From positions 1 through 64,000 of the forward strand of contig JAKSAX010000076.1 of the NCBI GenBank assembly GCA_022361395.1: a stretch of 64,000 bases of DNA. Reading direction: 5' to 3'. Within the stretch, counting starts at the first letter, position 1. Each line of letters starts with the position of its first letter. Position numbers and translations under genes: made by a program. The notes below the pieces were generated by a model. That model saw nothing but the letters and a program-made list of their open reading frames with translations. It made no database searches and was not told the DNA's origin. Shown one piece after another: positions 50,137 to 59,537 of the stretch. Source of the stretch: Desulfobacterales bacterium. GTDB lineage: Bacteria; Desulfobacterota; Desulfobacteria; Desulfobacterales; Desulfobacteraceae.

Positions 50137-51549
50137 ATGTCAGGACAATTAGAAGAGAAAATCGTTGTACTGCAGGACCAGGTCAAGAAGCTTCAATCCC
50201 AGAAGGACAGCTTGCTGAAGGAACTGGATGCGGTTGAAGAAAAATACGAAAATCAGGACAGGCTCTACAGAAAATATTTTCCCATTATCATCGATATGGT
50301 GGCAAAGGGAGAGACCCCATTTGCCAAAGCCTGTAAGGAGTTGAGCAATGCCTTGAAGAAAAAGGCGACTTCAACCAAAATCGCCTATATTTTCGAGCAG
50401 CTGAAGACGGCCATGATAAAAGAGGACATCGGTCCGGTAAGCCTTAAAAAGAAAAAGGGGATGTTTTCCTCGTTTTTAAAAACCTCCGCAGATACATTTC
50501 TTGAGGATTTCAAGCAGAGCTATCATGAGGTTGTCAACTCCCTGAAATCCACCCTGGATAAAAAATATGCCCCCAAACTGGACAGTATGACCGCAAGGAT
50601 ACTCAAGGTCCAGGACACGGCAGATATCAACGATATAAGGGAGACGGTGTTTTCCCTTATTTTCCTTTACATCTCCGAGACGAGCCAGGACAGGGAAAAG
50701 GTAAATGCCTTTATCCAGGAAATCGTAGCCAAGATTCTTGATATCGAGACCAAGCTGGCCACCTCATATGAGCAGACCCGTTCCATGTTTACCTCCAACC
50801 AGGGGTTTGAAAAGGTGTTAAGCTCTGAAATGGGGGGACTGAAAGAATCATCTGACGTTGCAGCAAGCCTTGATGACCTGAAAGTCCAGATTACCCAGCG
50901 CCTGACCTCCATTGAAAAGGCCCTCCATAAGAAGAAAACCGTTGATCAGGCCATCAACAAGCTTGCCGAAAAAAACAGGACCTCCTTTAAATCAGGATTT
51001 GCAAAACTGAAACAGGAGCTTCAGGAAGCCACGAAATACTCTGAGCAACTGGAGAAAAAACTGAACCAGGACCAGCTGACAGGCGCTTTTAACAGGCGGG
51101 CCTATGATAAGAAGATGGTCGATGAAATGGACCGGTTTCTCAGGTATGGAACCATATTTTCGCTGCTGCTGATTGACGCTGACAAGTTTAAACGGATCAA
51201 TGACCGGTATGGTCATGCCATAGGTGACCGCTGCCTTCAGGAAATCATAAAAAGAACGCAGCCTTTATTGAGGAAAAATGATATGCTGGCCCGTTACGGC
51301 GGTGAGGAATTTGTTGTCATCATGCCGGAGACAGACGCTCCCGGCGGGGAGCAGGCTGCTGAAAAGATAAGGAAGACCATCGAAAAAATAGAGTTTTTAT
51401 ACAAAAATGAAAAAGTTAGAGTAACCGTTAGCATAGGGGTTTCCTGCGTACAGGAGGGAGACCAGAACAGTGAACAGGTTTTTGAACGGGCGGATATGGC
51501 CGTTTACAAAGCCAAGGAAAACGGACGGAACCAGGTAATGGTTCAGTAG
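50137..51549 (+). CDS. diguanylate cyclase with N-terminal coiled-coil regulatory region (cytoplasmic)
   Basis: DQLTGAFNRRAYDKKM; ARYGGEEFVVIMPETD. Confidence 0.92.
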   Translation: MSGQLEEKIVVLQDQVKKLQSQKDSLLKELDAVEEKYENQDRLYRKYFPIIIDMVAKGETPFAKACKELSNALKKKATSTKIAYIFEQLKTAMIKEDIGPVSLKKKKGMFSSFLKTSADTFLEDFKQSYHEVVNSLKSTLDKKYAPKLDSMTARILKVQDTADINDIRETVFSLIFLYISETSQDREKVNAFIQEIVAKILDIETKLATSYEQTRSMFTSNQGFEKVLSSEMGGLKESSDVAASLDDLKVQITQRLTSIEKALHKKKTVDQAINKLAEKNRTSFKSGFAKLKQELQEATKYSEQLEKKLNQDQLTGAFNRRAYDKKMVDEMDRFLRYGTIFSLLLIDADKFKRINDRYGHAIGDRCLQEIIKRTQPLLRKNDMLARYGGEEFVVIMPETDAPGGEQAAEKIRKTIEKIEFLYKNEKVRVTVSIGVSCVQEGDQNSEQVFERADMAVYKAKENGRNQVMVQ

Positions 51550-51573
51550 AATCAGCCACGAACAGGAGTTTTA

Positions 51574-53652
51574 ATGGGATCTCACACAGAGATGGAATCA
51601 CAGGCGCTGTTAAAGGCAGCCTGCCATGCCATGTCGGACGACAGCATGGAAACATTGGCCAGAAGATCATTTTCCCCTAAAAAGATAGAGATTTATAACG
51701 ATAGATACTCATCACTGGAATCCAGGGATCAGTATCATTTTATCAAAGATACCGAAGCCGAGCGCATGCTCCCCGGCATAATCAACAATCCGGTCCAGCA
51801 GATTGTGGCGGCTTCCGGCCTCTCCGATGATGAAAAGGCGGAATTTTCAAAAAAGCGGAATGTCGGTGTGGTATTTTCCGGCGGACCTGCCCCGGGCGGT
51901 CACAACGTAATTGCCGGGCTTTTTGATGAAATTAAGAAATACAACCCGGAATCCAGGATCTTCGGATTTCTCCAGGGACCGGACGGTTTACTGGAAGCCC
52001 GGTACATTGAAATCACCCTGGAACTGGTGGACAGGTACCGGAACATGGGCGGGTTTACCATGATTAAGACCGGACGGACAAAAATTGACTCCGGGGAAAA
52101 GATGGAAAAAGCCCTGACCACCTGCAAAGGGCTTGATCTTGATGCCCTGGTCATCATCGGCGGTGATGATTCAAACACAAATGCCGCTTTCCTGGCCCAG
52201 CATTTCAAATCTTCGGGAATCAAGGTTATCGGCATTCCCAAGACCATTGACGGGGATATTCAGGTTAAAACCGATGACGGCCAGACCCTGTGCGCGATTT
52301 CATTCGGCTTTCACTCTGCGGCCAGGTCATTTGCCAGAAATATATCAAACCTGTCAAATGACGGAAGTTCGGATATAAAATACTGGCACGTATGCAAGGT
52401 CATGGGCAGGGTGGCAAGCCATCTCACCCTTGAAAGCGCCCTGCAGACCCACGTCAACCTCTCTTTGATCGGTGAGGAACTGGCAGATTATATTGATAAA
52501 GAACGGCTGGAAAAGGCCAAGGGGGAGGGAGGGACCGATTATAATGCCTATGGAATTACCTTGAGGCACCTGTCCAGGGTGATCTGTGATATCATAGTAA
52601 GACGTGCCTCATTTGGAAAAAATTACGGCGTTATGATCATTCCTGAAGGTATCCTTGAATTTATCAATGAGATCCAGGTCTTTATCATCAAGCTTAACAA
52701 GATAATCGCAGATTACAACAATATCCATGACCTGGATTTTCACAGGGCCTTTCCCGGATTGAACGAAAAACTGGACTACCTGCGGCGGATCAGCCAGGGT
52801 ATGATCGACAAGGGGGAGTTTCCGATCTGGAATATGCGGGATGACGAACTCTTTACCCAGCTGCCTGCTTTTTTTAAAGAGGGGTTGCTGGTGGAGCGGG
52901 ACTTTCACGGCAACTTTCAGTTTTCCCAGGTTAAGACGGAAAAAATCGTCATGGATATGGTTAAAGAGTATCTGGATGTCTTAAAAGAGCAGGGCGTTTA
53001 TAAAGTCGGCATCAACCGGGAGGATTACGCTACCTTCATGGAGGCAGCCAGAATGGATCCCGAGCTTTATGCCCCGGCCCTGTTTAAAAATCCCCACGAT
53101 AAATATGTTCTGGTGAAACCTGAAATCATCTCTTTAAAAACACTTAAGCAGGCCCTTGTCAATGACGGCATGCTTGATGCGGAAGATGAGCTCCCGGAGG
53201 CGCTTGTGGGTATATTTAAGAAGTCCGAACCCGACTTTAAAACCCAGACCCACTTTTACGGGTATGACGGCAGGGGATCGGATCCGACCAATTTTGACTG
53301 CAACTATACCTACAATCTCGGGTTAACCGCATTTCATTTAATTGCGGGTAATGCAACAGGCCAGATGGCTGCCATACTCAACGTGGAAAAAGATTTTGAC
53401 CAATGGGAGCCCATAGGCATTCCCATTGCCAAACTCATGCATCTTGAAGAGAGAAAAGGGCGGCTCGAACTTGTGATTGAAAAGAGCATCGTGGATCTTC
53501 AGTCCAATGCGTTTAAGGTATTCAAGGCGTTGCGGGAAAACTGGGTGGCTGCGGGTCCGGGACCCGACAGGTTCAGAAACCCGGGGCCGGTGACCTTTGA
53601 CGGCTGCACAGAAGAGGACAGGCCCCTGATGCTGAAGCTGAACTCGTTATAG
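51574..53652 (+). CDS. pfp: diphosphate--fructose-6-phosphate 1-phosphotransferase (PPi-PFK)
   Basis: VVFSGGPAPGGHNVIAGLFD; IIGGDDSNTNAAFLAQHF; GIPKTIDGDIQ. Confidence 0.94.
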   Translation: MGSHTEMESQALLKAACHAMSDDSMETLARRSFSPKKIEIYNDRYSSLESRDQYHFIKDTEAERMLPGIINNPVQQIVAASGLSDDEKAEFSKKRNVGVVFSGGPAPGGHNVIAGLFDEIKKYNPESRIFGFLQGPDGLLEARYIEITLELVDRYRNMGGFTMIKTGRTKIDSGEKMEKALTTCKGLDLDALVIIGGDDSNTNAAFLAQHFKSSGIKVIGIPKTIDGDIQVKTDDGQTLCAISFGFHSAARSFARNISNLSNDGSSDIKYWHVCKVMGRVASHLTLESALQTHVNLSLIGEELADYIDKERLEKAKGEGGTDYNAYGITLRHLSRVICDIIVRRASFGKNYGVMIIPEGILEFINEIQVFIIKLNKIIADYNNIHDLDFHRAFPGLNEKLDYLRRISQGMIDKGEFPIWNMRDDELFTQLPAFFKEGLLVERDFHGNFQFSQVKTEKIVMDMVKEYLDVLKEQGVYKVGINREDYATFMEAARMDPELYAPALFKNPHDKYVLVKPEIISLKTLKQALVNDGMLDAEDELPEALVGIFKKSEPDFKTQTHFYGYDGRGSDPTNFDCNYTYNLGLTAFHLIAGNATGQMAAILNVEKDFDQWEPIGIPIAKLMHLEERKGRLELVIEKSIVDLQSNAFKVFKALRENWVAAGPGPDRFRNPGPVTFDGCTEEDRPLMLKLNSL

Positions 53653-53670
53653 ATTTCAGGCAAGAGCACT

Positions 53671-53771
53671 AGGGGTCGCGTAAGAATTAGTTCACATTCT
53701 GTTTGCAAAATACCCAATGTTTTGAGGGTTTTTATAAACAGACTAGGTGAAGTTATTTTTGCGCGATCCCT
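53671..53771. repeat. MITE-like full-length imperfect palindrome, copy 2
   Basis: AGGGGTCGCGTAAGAATTAGTTCACATTCTGTTTGCAAAATACCC...GGGTTTTTATAAACAGACTAGGTGAAGTTATTTTTGCGCGATCCCT; arms are reverse complements with few mismatches. Confidence 0.78.
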
Positions 53772-53777
53772 GAATGC

Positions 53778-53816
53778 AAAAAGCCCGTTTGAGCGATATG
53801 CTCAAACGGGCTTTTT
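53778..53816. terminator. bidirectional Rho-independent terminator between convergent pfp and ahbD
   Basis: perfect 17-bp stem AAAAAGCCCGTTTGAGC-GATAT-GCTCAAACGGGCTTTTT. Confidence 0.92.
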
Positions 53817-53828
53817 CATTAATAAACC

Positions 53829-54950
53829 TTATTTTTTTCGTTTAGGCTGGTAAGAGCAAAGGGGTTCTTCTTCTAGATAGGATCCGGTGGCCTCATACGC
53901 CCGTGCCCTGCATCCCCCGCACACCCGCTTGAACTCGCAGATACCGCATTTGTTTTCCAGGTTATTCATATCCCGGAGTTCATTGAAAACCGGGGAATTT
54001 TCCCATACTTCCTTAAAGCTCTGTTTTGTGATGTCCCCGCAGGTCACATCAAGGAAACCGCAGGTCTGAACCCTGCCCACATGCGAAATGAAGCAAAACC
54101 CGGTGCCTGCAAGACATCCGCGGGTAACGGCGTCCAGTCCGTGGGTTTCAAAGGTCACCTTCTTTCCCTCTGCTTTGGCCCGCTGTCTCAGTATTCTATA
54201 ATAATGCGGGGCGCAGGTGGCTTTGAGCTGGAGACTGGTTTTGGACTGCTGGTCATAAAACCAGTTAAGGGTTTCCTCGTATTCCCGGGCATCAATGGCT
54301 GAATCCAGGATATACTTGCCGCGACCGGTGGGCACCAGAAGGAAAATATGAAGGGCCACAGCGCCGAGTTTCTCGGCAAGGGCAAGAATTTTCGGGATCT
54401 CATCAAGATTTGCCTTGGTGATGGTGGTGTTTATCTGGAAGTCAAGGCCTGCTGCCTTGACAATTTCAATGCCCCTGAGTGCATCATCAAAGGCGTTGGG
54501 AAGTCCCCTGAAGTCATCATGGGTTTCAGGACTCGCTCCGTCCAGGCTGACTGAAACCCGTTTGATACCGGCTGCTTTGATGCGTGCGGCATTTTCCTCG
54601 GTGACCAGGGTGCCGTTGAAAGCCATGACCATCCGGAGCCCGATCTTGTCACCATAGGCGGCAATATCGTAAATATCATCCCTTACCAGGGGTTCTCCGC
54701 CGGTAAGAATAATAATCGGCCGGCCCACTTCCCGGATCTGGTCAAGAAGCCTGTATGAAGCTTCGGTATCCAGTTCATTATCATAGGGGTGGTCTTCTGC
54801 AAATGCCCTGCAGTGTTTGCAGGCCAGGTTGCACCTCCGGGTAGTCTCCCAGGCAACCAGCCTCAGCGCATTAGGATCGGTTGATCCGGGGTGTCCTGCG
54901 GGATGCCCGCCGGGATGGCCGCCGCCTGTTTTTCCGTGTGGGTGATTCAT
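53829..54950 (-). CDS. ahbD: heme b synthase AhbD-like radical SAM/SPASM protein with His/Gly-rich N-terminus
   Basis: TTRRCNLACKHCRAFAEDHPYDNELDTEAS; C-terminal SPASM cysteines; operon with hemB and ahbC; N-terminus MNHPHGKTGGGHPGGHPAGHPG. Confidence 0.86.
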   Translation of the reverse strand: MNHPHGKTGGGHPGGHPAGHPGSTDPNALRLVAWETTRRCNLACKHCRAFAEDHPYDNELDTEASYRLLDQIREVGRPIIILTGGEPLVRDDIYDIAAYGDKIGLRMVMAFNGTLVTEENAARIKAAGIKRVSVSLDGASPETHDDFRGLPNAFDDALRGIEIVKAAGLDFQINTTITKANLDEIPKILALAEKLGAVALHIFLLVPTGRGKYILDSAIDAREYEETLNWFYDQQSKTSLQLKATCAPHYYRILRQRAKAEGKKVTFETHGLDAVTRGCLAGTGFCFISHVGRVQTCGFLDVTCGDITKQSFKEVWENSPVFNELRDMNNLENKCGICEFKRVCGGCRARAYEATGSYLEEEPLCSYQPKRKK

Positions 54951-55924
54951 CAGGCGTTCAACTCCTTTGCCACGTCAATGGCGGAATAGGTCAAAATCAG
55001 ATCTGCACCGGCCCGTTTGATGGAGAGCAGTGTTTCCATAACAAGGGCTTTGGCGTCAACCCAGCCCATCATTTCACCGGCCTTCATGATGGAGTACTCT
55101 CCGGACACATTATATGCGGCAAGGGGAAGGTCGATTTCATCCCTGAGGCGGCAGATAATGTCCAGATAGGGGAGGGCGGGCTTAACCATGATAATGTCTG
55201 CACCCTCTTCAATATCCATGGTGGCCTCCCTGATTGCCTCCAGGGCGTTTGCAGGGTCCATCTGGTAGGTTCTCCTGTCTCCGAACTGGGGGGCGGACTC
55301 CGCTGCCTCACGGAAAGGGCCGTAAAAGGCTGAGGCATATTTAACTGCATAAGACATCACCGGGATGTGGGTAAACCCTTCGTCGTCAAGCAGTCCCCGG
55401 ATTTCACCGACACGGCCGTCCATCATATCGGAAGGCGCTACCATATCTGCGCCGGCCTCGGCGTGGGACAGGGCGGTTCTTGCAAGAAGGTCCAAAGAGG
55501 CGTCATTGTCGATAATCCCCTTGTCAATCACCCCGCAATGACCGTGATCGGTATACCCGCACAAGCAGACATCCGTGATCACGGAGATTTCCGGTACACG
55601 ACTTTTTACTTCGGCAATTGCCTTTTGAACGATCCCGTCAGCAGCATAGGCCCGGGTCCCCAGTTCATCCTTAGTGTCGGGAACGCCGAAAAGAATGATT
55701 GCGGGAATTCCGGCTTCCTTTGCCTCTTCGGCTTTGGTAACAATATGGTCACAGGAAAGCTGAAAATGGCCCGGCATGGAGTCAATGGGCTTTTTAACGG
55801 ATTTACCTTCAACGGCAAACAGCGGTAGAATGAGGTCGTCTCTGGACAGTTTGGTTTCCCTTATCATCCGCCTGAAATTGCCGGATGCCCTGAGCCGTCT
55901 GCCTCTGAAATCAGGAAACAGCAT
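54950..55924 (-). CDS. hemB: delta-aminolevulinic acid dehydratase (porphobilinogen synthase)
   Basis: DVCLCGYTDHGHCGVID; GADMVAPSDMMDGRV; YNVSGEYSMI-like (YNVSGEYSIMKAG). Confidence 0.96.
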   Translation of the reverse strand: MLFPDFRGRRLRASGNFRRMIRETKLSRDDLILPLFAVEGKSVKKPIDSMPGHFQLSCDHIVTKAEEAKEAGIPAIILFGVPDTKDELGTRAYAADGIVQKAIAEVKSRVPEISVITDVCLCGYTDHGHCGVIDKGIIDNDASLDLLARTALSHAEAGADMVAPSDMMDGRVGEIRGLLDDEGFTHIPVMSYAVKYASAFYGPFREAAESAPQFGDRRTYQMDPANALEAIREATMDIEEGADIIMVKPALPYLDIICRLRDEIDLPLAAYNVSGEYSIMKAGEMMGWVDAKALVMETLLSIKRAGADLILTYSAIDVAKELNA

Positions 55925-57114
55925 TAGCTTTCCTCCTTTTTGATCTCTTCGTCTGTAAGATAGCAGGCAGGATCGGAATCCCAGGGATCATTGTCCACGG
56001 ATTCCGCCCTGGCGCGGAAATTCCCTGCGCAGATGTCCAGCCAGCGGCATTCTGCGCACCGGCCTTTTACATGTTTTTTCTTTTCCTTCATCTTCATCAG
56101 AAATTCATTTTCAGGATCTGTCCAGATTTTGGAAAAGGGTTTGTCTTTTACGTTGCCGAAACTGATCTCTCGCCAGAACTGATCCGGATGCACCTCTCCG
56201 TCCCAGGAAACGCAGCCGATTCCTCTTCCGGAGTTGTTGCCCTCATTCATCTCAAGAAGTTCAAGTACCTCGGCAGCCCGTTCCGGATCTTCATCCAGAA
56301 GCCGCTGGTAGAGATAAGGGCCGTCAGCGTGGTTATCTACTGTAAGAATCTCTTTGGCCTTATTTCTGTTATGGAGATCCTTGGTCCGGTCCATGATCAG
56401 GTCAAGTACCTGCCGGGTCTCTTCATGGGTTAGATCTTCCTTGGCAATTTCCGACCCCCTGCCGGAATAGACCAGGTGATAAAAACAGGCCCTGGGGATG
56501 TTCTTTGCTTCAAGCAGGTCAAAGATACCGGGAATATCTTCAACATTGCGTTTATTGATGGTGAATCTCACCCCGACTTTTATACCGGCTTCCTGGCAGT
56601 TATCCACTGCCTGCATGGCCCGTTTAAACGATCCTGGAACCCCCCTGAACATGTCATGGGTCTCTTCGAGCCCGTCAAGGCTGATACCGACATAGGAAAG
56701 ACCGATCTCCTTGAGCTGTTTTGCCTTTTCCTTTGTAATCAGGGTGCCGTTTGTGGAGATAACCGCCCGCATGCCCTTGGATACCGCATATTGCGCATAT
56801 TCAACCAGGCGGGGATGAATCAGGGGTTCTCCGCCGGAAAAAAGCAGAACAGGCACGCCGAATTCGGCAAGATCATCTATCATGGCAATGCTCTGTTCAT
56901 GGGTAAGCTCATTGTCATATGAGATATCTTCCGATTTTGCATAGCAGTGAACACATTTGAGGTTGCACCTGCGGGTCATGTTCCAGACCACTACCGGTTT
57001 TTTGTCCTTTGAAAACTGTAACAGGTGGGAGGGCAGTTTCCCGGACTCCCGTGAGTACCTCAGGGTATCGGATGGTTCGACAGTGGCACAATAAAGTTTT
57101 GAAATTCCAATCAT
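55924..57114 (-). CDS. ahbC: 12,18-didecarboxysiroheme deacetylase AhbC-like radical SAM protein
   Basis: NMTRRCNLKCVHCYAKSEDISYDNELTHEQS; operon with hemB/ahbD; C-terminal Cys cluster CAECRWLDICAGNFRARAES. Confidence 0.87.
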   Translation of the reverse strand: MIGISKLYCATVEPSDTLRYSRESGKLPSHLLQFSKDKKPVVVWNMTRRCNLKCVHCYAKSEDISYDNELTHEQSIAMIDDLAEFGVPVLLFSGGEPLIHPRLVEYAQYAVSKGMRAVISTNGTLITKEKAKQLKEIGLSYVGISLDGLEETHDMFRGVPGSFKRAMQAVDNCQEAGIKVGVRFTINKRNVEDIPGIFDLLEAKNIPRACFYHLVYSGRGSEIAKEDLTHEETRQVLDLIMDRTKDLHNRNKAKEILTVDNHADGPYLYQRLLDEDPERAAEVLELLEMNEGNNSGRGIGCVSWDGEVHPDQFWREISFGNVKDKPFSKIWTDPENEFLMKMKEKKKHVKGRCAECRWLDICAGNFRARAESVDNDPWDSDPACYLTDEEIKKEES

Positions 57115-58886
57115 CTTAGTTCTTTCCTGATAAGATCGTTAAGGTAACTTTCATGGTCGATCAGAGCGTTTTTGGAAAGAAAGAATCGTGACTTTCCAGT
57201 CTTCTCGCGGACCAGATTGAAACCGTCATAAAAATCGGTGTATATCTTAGATAAAATCTCTTCGGTGGTGGCACTATGGTCAATAAACTGCTGAATCAGA
57301 AAATCGGTTGCATCTTCTTCAAACACAATATTGAGATCATAGCTTTTGGAAACTTCCACTTCAATTTCCTTAATGGCGTCATGGAACCTTTTAATCTGCT
57401 GAACCGAATCCTCTATTTCCATAACGTGGGTTGCGTAGTACTGGGCAACCATCCGGCTGCGTATTTCGGTGAGGGTCAGTCCGTGGCGGATAGAAAATAC
57501 TTTCCAGTTCTCTTTAACATAGTCTGTAATATAATTCATATGATCGGCAAGGGCTAGATTATATTCCTGTTCAAACCGGTTTTTCTCTTCACCGCCAAGC
57601 AGCCTGTCAAGAACATAGTCCGGCCTGTTTAGGAGGTCCGGGGTAACGGTGAACGCCTTTATCCGGGTTGAGGGCAGCTTTTCTTCAAAATTGAGCAACC
57701 CGTCTTCCACCACACTGACGAGTCCCCTGGCCCCTGTATTTTCCTGAAATGCCCTTTTTGCAAGAATTTTTAAGGCATCATCGGAAAAAACAATACTGAT
57801 ACCGTAGGAAAGGAAATCAAGGCGCTTGCTCAGTATTACCGGATTGTTCGGCATCTTGAGAATCGCGTAAAGGTCGTCTTCACTCAGTTCGTCCAGAATA
57901 CAGCGGACCGGAACCCTGCCGATGAATTCAGATTCAAACCCGTAGGATACCAGGTCTTCGGAACGGGTCTCTTTCAGCAGCTCAATCTCCTTCTGCTTTT
58001 GATTGAGTGAGGCACCGAACCCGATGGACTGTTTGGTCAGGCGTTTTTTTACAACCTCGGTGAGACCTGAAAATGCACCGGAGAGAATAAAGAGGATGTT
58101 GGCTGTATTTACCCGCTTCCGGCTCCGTTTCCCCGTCCGTTGAAAAGATTCAAGTTCCTGCATCATGGAAACGGGATCATGGGGAACCTTGAGATCAACT
58201 TCAGTCTCTTCCATGGGTTTTAAAAGCGCCCGTTGAACACCTGTTCGTGATACCTGGGCACCGATCACATTGGGGCTTGCGGCAATTTTGTCGATTTCGT
58301 CAATGTAGACAATACCGCACTCCGCAAGCTCGATATCCTCATTGGCCTCTTTCACAAGATCACGGATAAGATCTTCAACATCACCGCCTACATACCCGGT
58401 CTCGGAAAATTTCGTGGCATCGGCCTTAACAAAGGGGACCCCTATTTTTTTTGCTATAAGTTTAATCAGATAGGTTTTCCCGATACCGGTGGGACCGAGC
58501 ATGAGAATGTTGGACTTAATGTTGCCGGTGATTTTTGAAATACCGTCCTCAGTGGACTCCTGGTGACGAATCCGGTTAAAGTGGGTGCAGATCTTTGTGG
58601 ACAGGACGGATTTGGCCCTGTCCTGCTTAACCACGTACTGGTCCAGATAGGAGATAAGCTCAGCCGGCTTGATGGTAAAGTCTATCAGCTCTTTCTTGCC
58701 CTTTGAGGGCGGCGCGCCTGTTACGGCATCTTGCTGGGGCTGGACGGAAGGGGAGAGAATTTTCACGTTACCGCCGAATTTTTTGTTTAAAAATTCTCCC
58801 AACTCTTTTTCTATTTTGCGGGGATCCTGCCCCGTGATGTCAAAAGTCATAATAGGGTAATATAAGCTGGCTTTGGCAGAATTCAA
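57111..58886 (-). CDS. ClpX-like AAA+ ATPase lacking the N-terminal zinc domain, with long C-terminal extension
   Basis: YLDQYVVKQDRAKSVLSTKICTHFNRI; LMLGPTGIGKTYLIKLIAKKIGVPFVKADATKFSETGYVGGDVEDLIRDLV; IVYIDEIDKIA; SIGFGA. Confidence 0.85.
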   Translation of the reverse strand: MNSAKASLYYPIMTFDITGQDPRKIEKELGEFLNKKFGGNVKILSPSVQPQQDAVTGAPPSKGKKELIDFTIKPAELISYLDQYVVKQDRAKSVLSTKICTHFNRIRHQESTEDGISKITGNIKSNILMLGPTGIGKTYLIKLIAKKIGVPFVKADATKFSETGYVGGDVEDLIRDLVKEANEDIELAECGIVYIDEIDKIAASPNVIGAQVSRTGVQRALLKPMEETEVDLKVPHDPVSMMQELESFQRTGKRSRKRVNTANILFILSGAFSGLTEVVKKRLTKQSIGFGASLNQKQKEIELLKETRSEDLVSYGFESEFIGRVPVRCILDELSEDDLYAILKMPNNPVILSKRLDFLSYGISIVFSDDALKILAKRAFQENTGARGLVSVVEDGLLNFEEKLPSTRIKAFTVTPDLLNRPDYVLDRLLGGEEKNRFEQEYNLALADHMNYITDYVKENWKVFSIRHGLTLTEIRSRMVAQYYATHVMEIEDSVQQIKRFHDAIKEIEVEVSKSYDLNIVFEEDATDFLIQQFIDHSATTEEILSKIYTDFYDGFNLVREKTGKSRFFLSKNALIDHESYLNDLIRKELR

Positions 58887-59077
58887 GATCGTCCGGGGTC
58901 TTTGCTCTTTTTTTCCGTAAATAGTGCACAGGGCTTTCCGGAGGACTGATACACAACAATGCTGGGCAGTTGTTTGCTTTTAAAACCCATGGCGCGGCAT
59001 CCGTTGGGATGGGCGGGTTCCCAGGTGACGTAGAAGAATTTGCATTTATAACAATTAATTTTATAATCTTCGGTCAT
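58883..59077 (-). CDS. small Cys-containing hypothetical protein
   Basis: 64-aa ORF, CYKCKFFYVTWEPAHPNGCRAMGFKSKQLPS, overlaps start of ClpX-like gene. Confidence 0.6.
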   Translation of the reverse strand: MTEDYKINCYKCKFFYVTWEPAHPNGCRAMGFKSKQLPSIVVYQSSGKPCALFTEKKSKDPGRS

Positions 59078-59093
59078 AACAGCCTCAAATTTA

Positions 59094-59126
59094 AAAAGGC
59101 CACGAGCAAACTGCCCGTGGCCTTTT
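59094..59126 (-). terminator. terminator downstream of tRNA-Leu
   Basis: AAAAGGCCACG-N11-CGTGGCCTTTT, 11-bp stem. Confidence 0.8.
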
Positions 59127-59133
59127 ATTGTTG

Positions 59134-59218
59134 TGGTGCCGAAGGGGAGATTTGAACTCCCACGGGTCGCCCCACACGCCCCTCAAGCGTGCGTGTCTAC
59201 CAATTCCACCACTTCGGC
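59134..59218 (-). tRNA. tRNA-Leu (anticodon GAG), CCA encoded
   Basis: GCCGAAG...GTGGAATTGGTAGACACG...CACGC TTGAGGG GCGTG...variable arm...GGGAG TTCAAAT CTCCC CTTCGGC ACCA cloverleaf. Confidence 0.95.
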
Positions 59219-59240
59219 ATTTTTTTCTATGTCAGGTCTG

Positions 59241-59528
59241 CTATTCGCTCTTCTGTTCTACAGGTGCGCTGTTGCCTTTCATCACGCTGCTCTCTGACTG
59301 CTGCCCGGACATGTATGCGAGGCTGAGAGAGGTGATCATGAAAATGATGGCGACTCCGGTGGTGATCTTGGTCAGGATGCTGGCCGGCCCTGCTGCACCG
59401 AAAAGTGCCTGACTTCCTCCCCCACCTATGGACGCTCCCATTTCAGCGCCTTTACCTGTTTGAAGCAGAACAATGAGGATCAGGAGGATACAAACTGTAA
59501 CGTGTAATGCGACTACGATAGTTGTCAT
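59241..59528 (-). CDS. secG: preprotein translocase subunit SecG
   Basis: LLILIVLLQTGKGAEMGASIGGGGSQALFGAAGPASILTKITT. Confidence 0.94.
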   Translation of the reverse strand: MTTIVVALHVTVCILLILIVLLQTGKGAEMGASIGGGGSQALFGAAGPASILTKITTGVAIIFMITSLSLAYMSGQQSESSVMKGNSAPVEQKSE

Positions 59529-59537
59529 AATAATATT

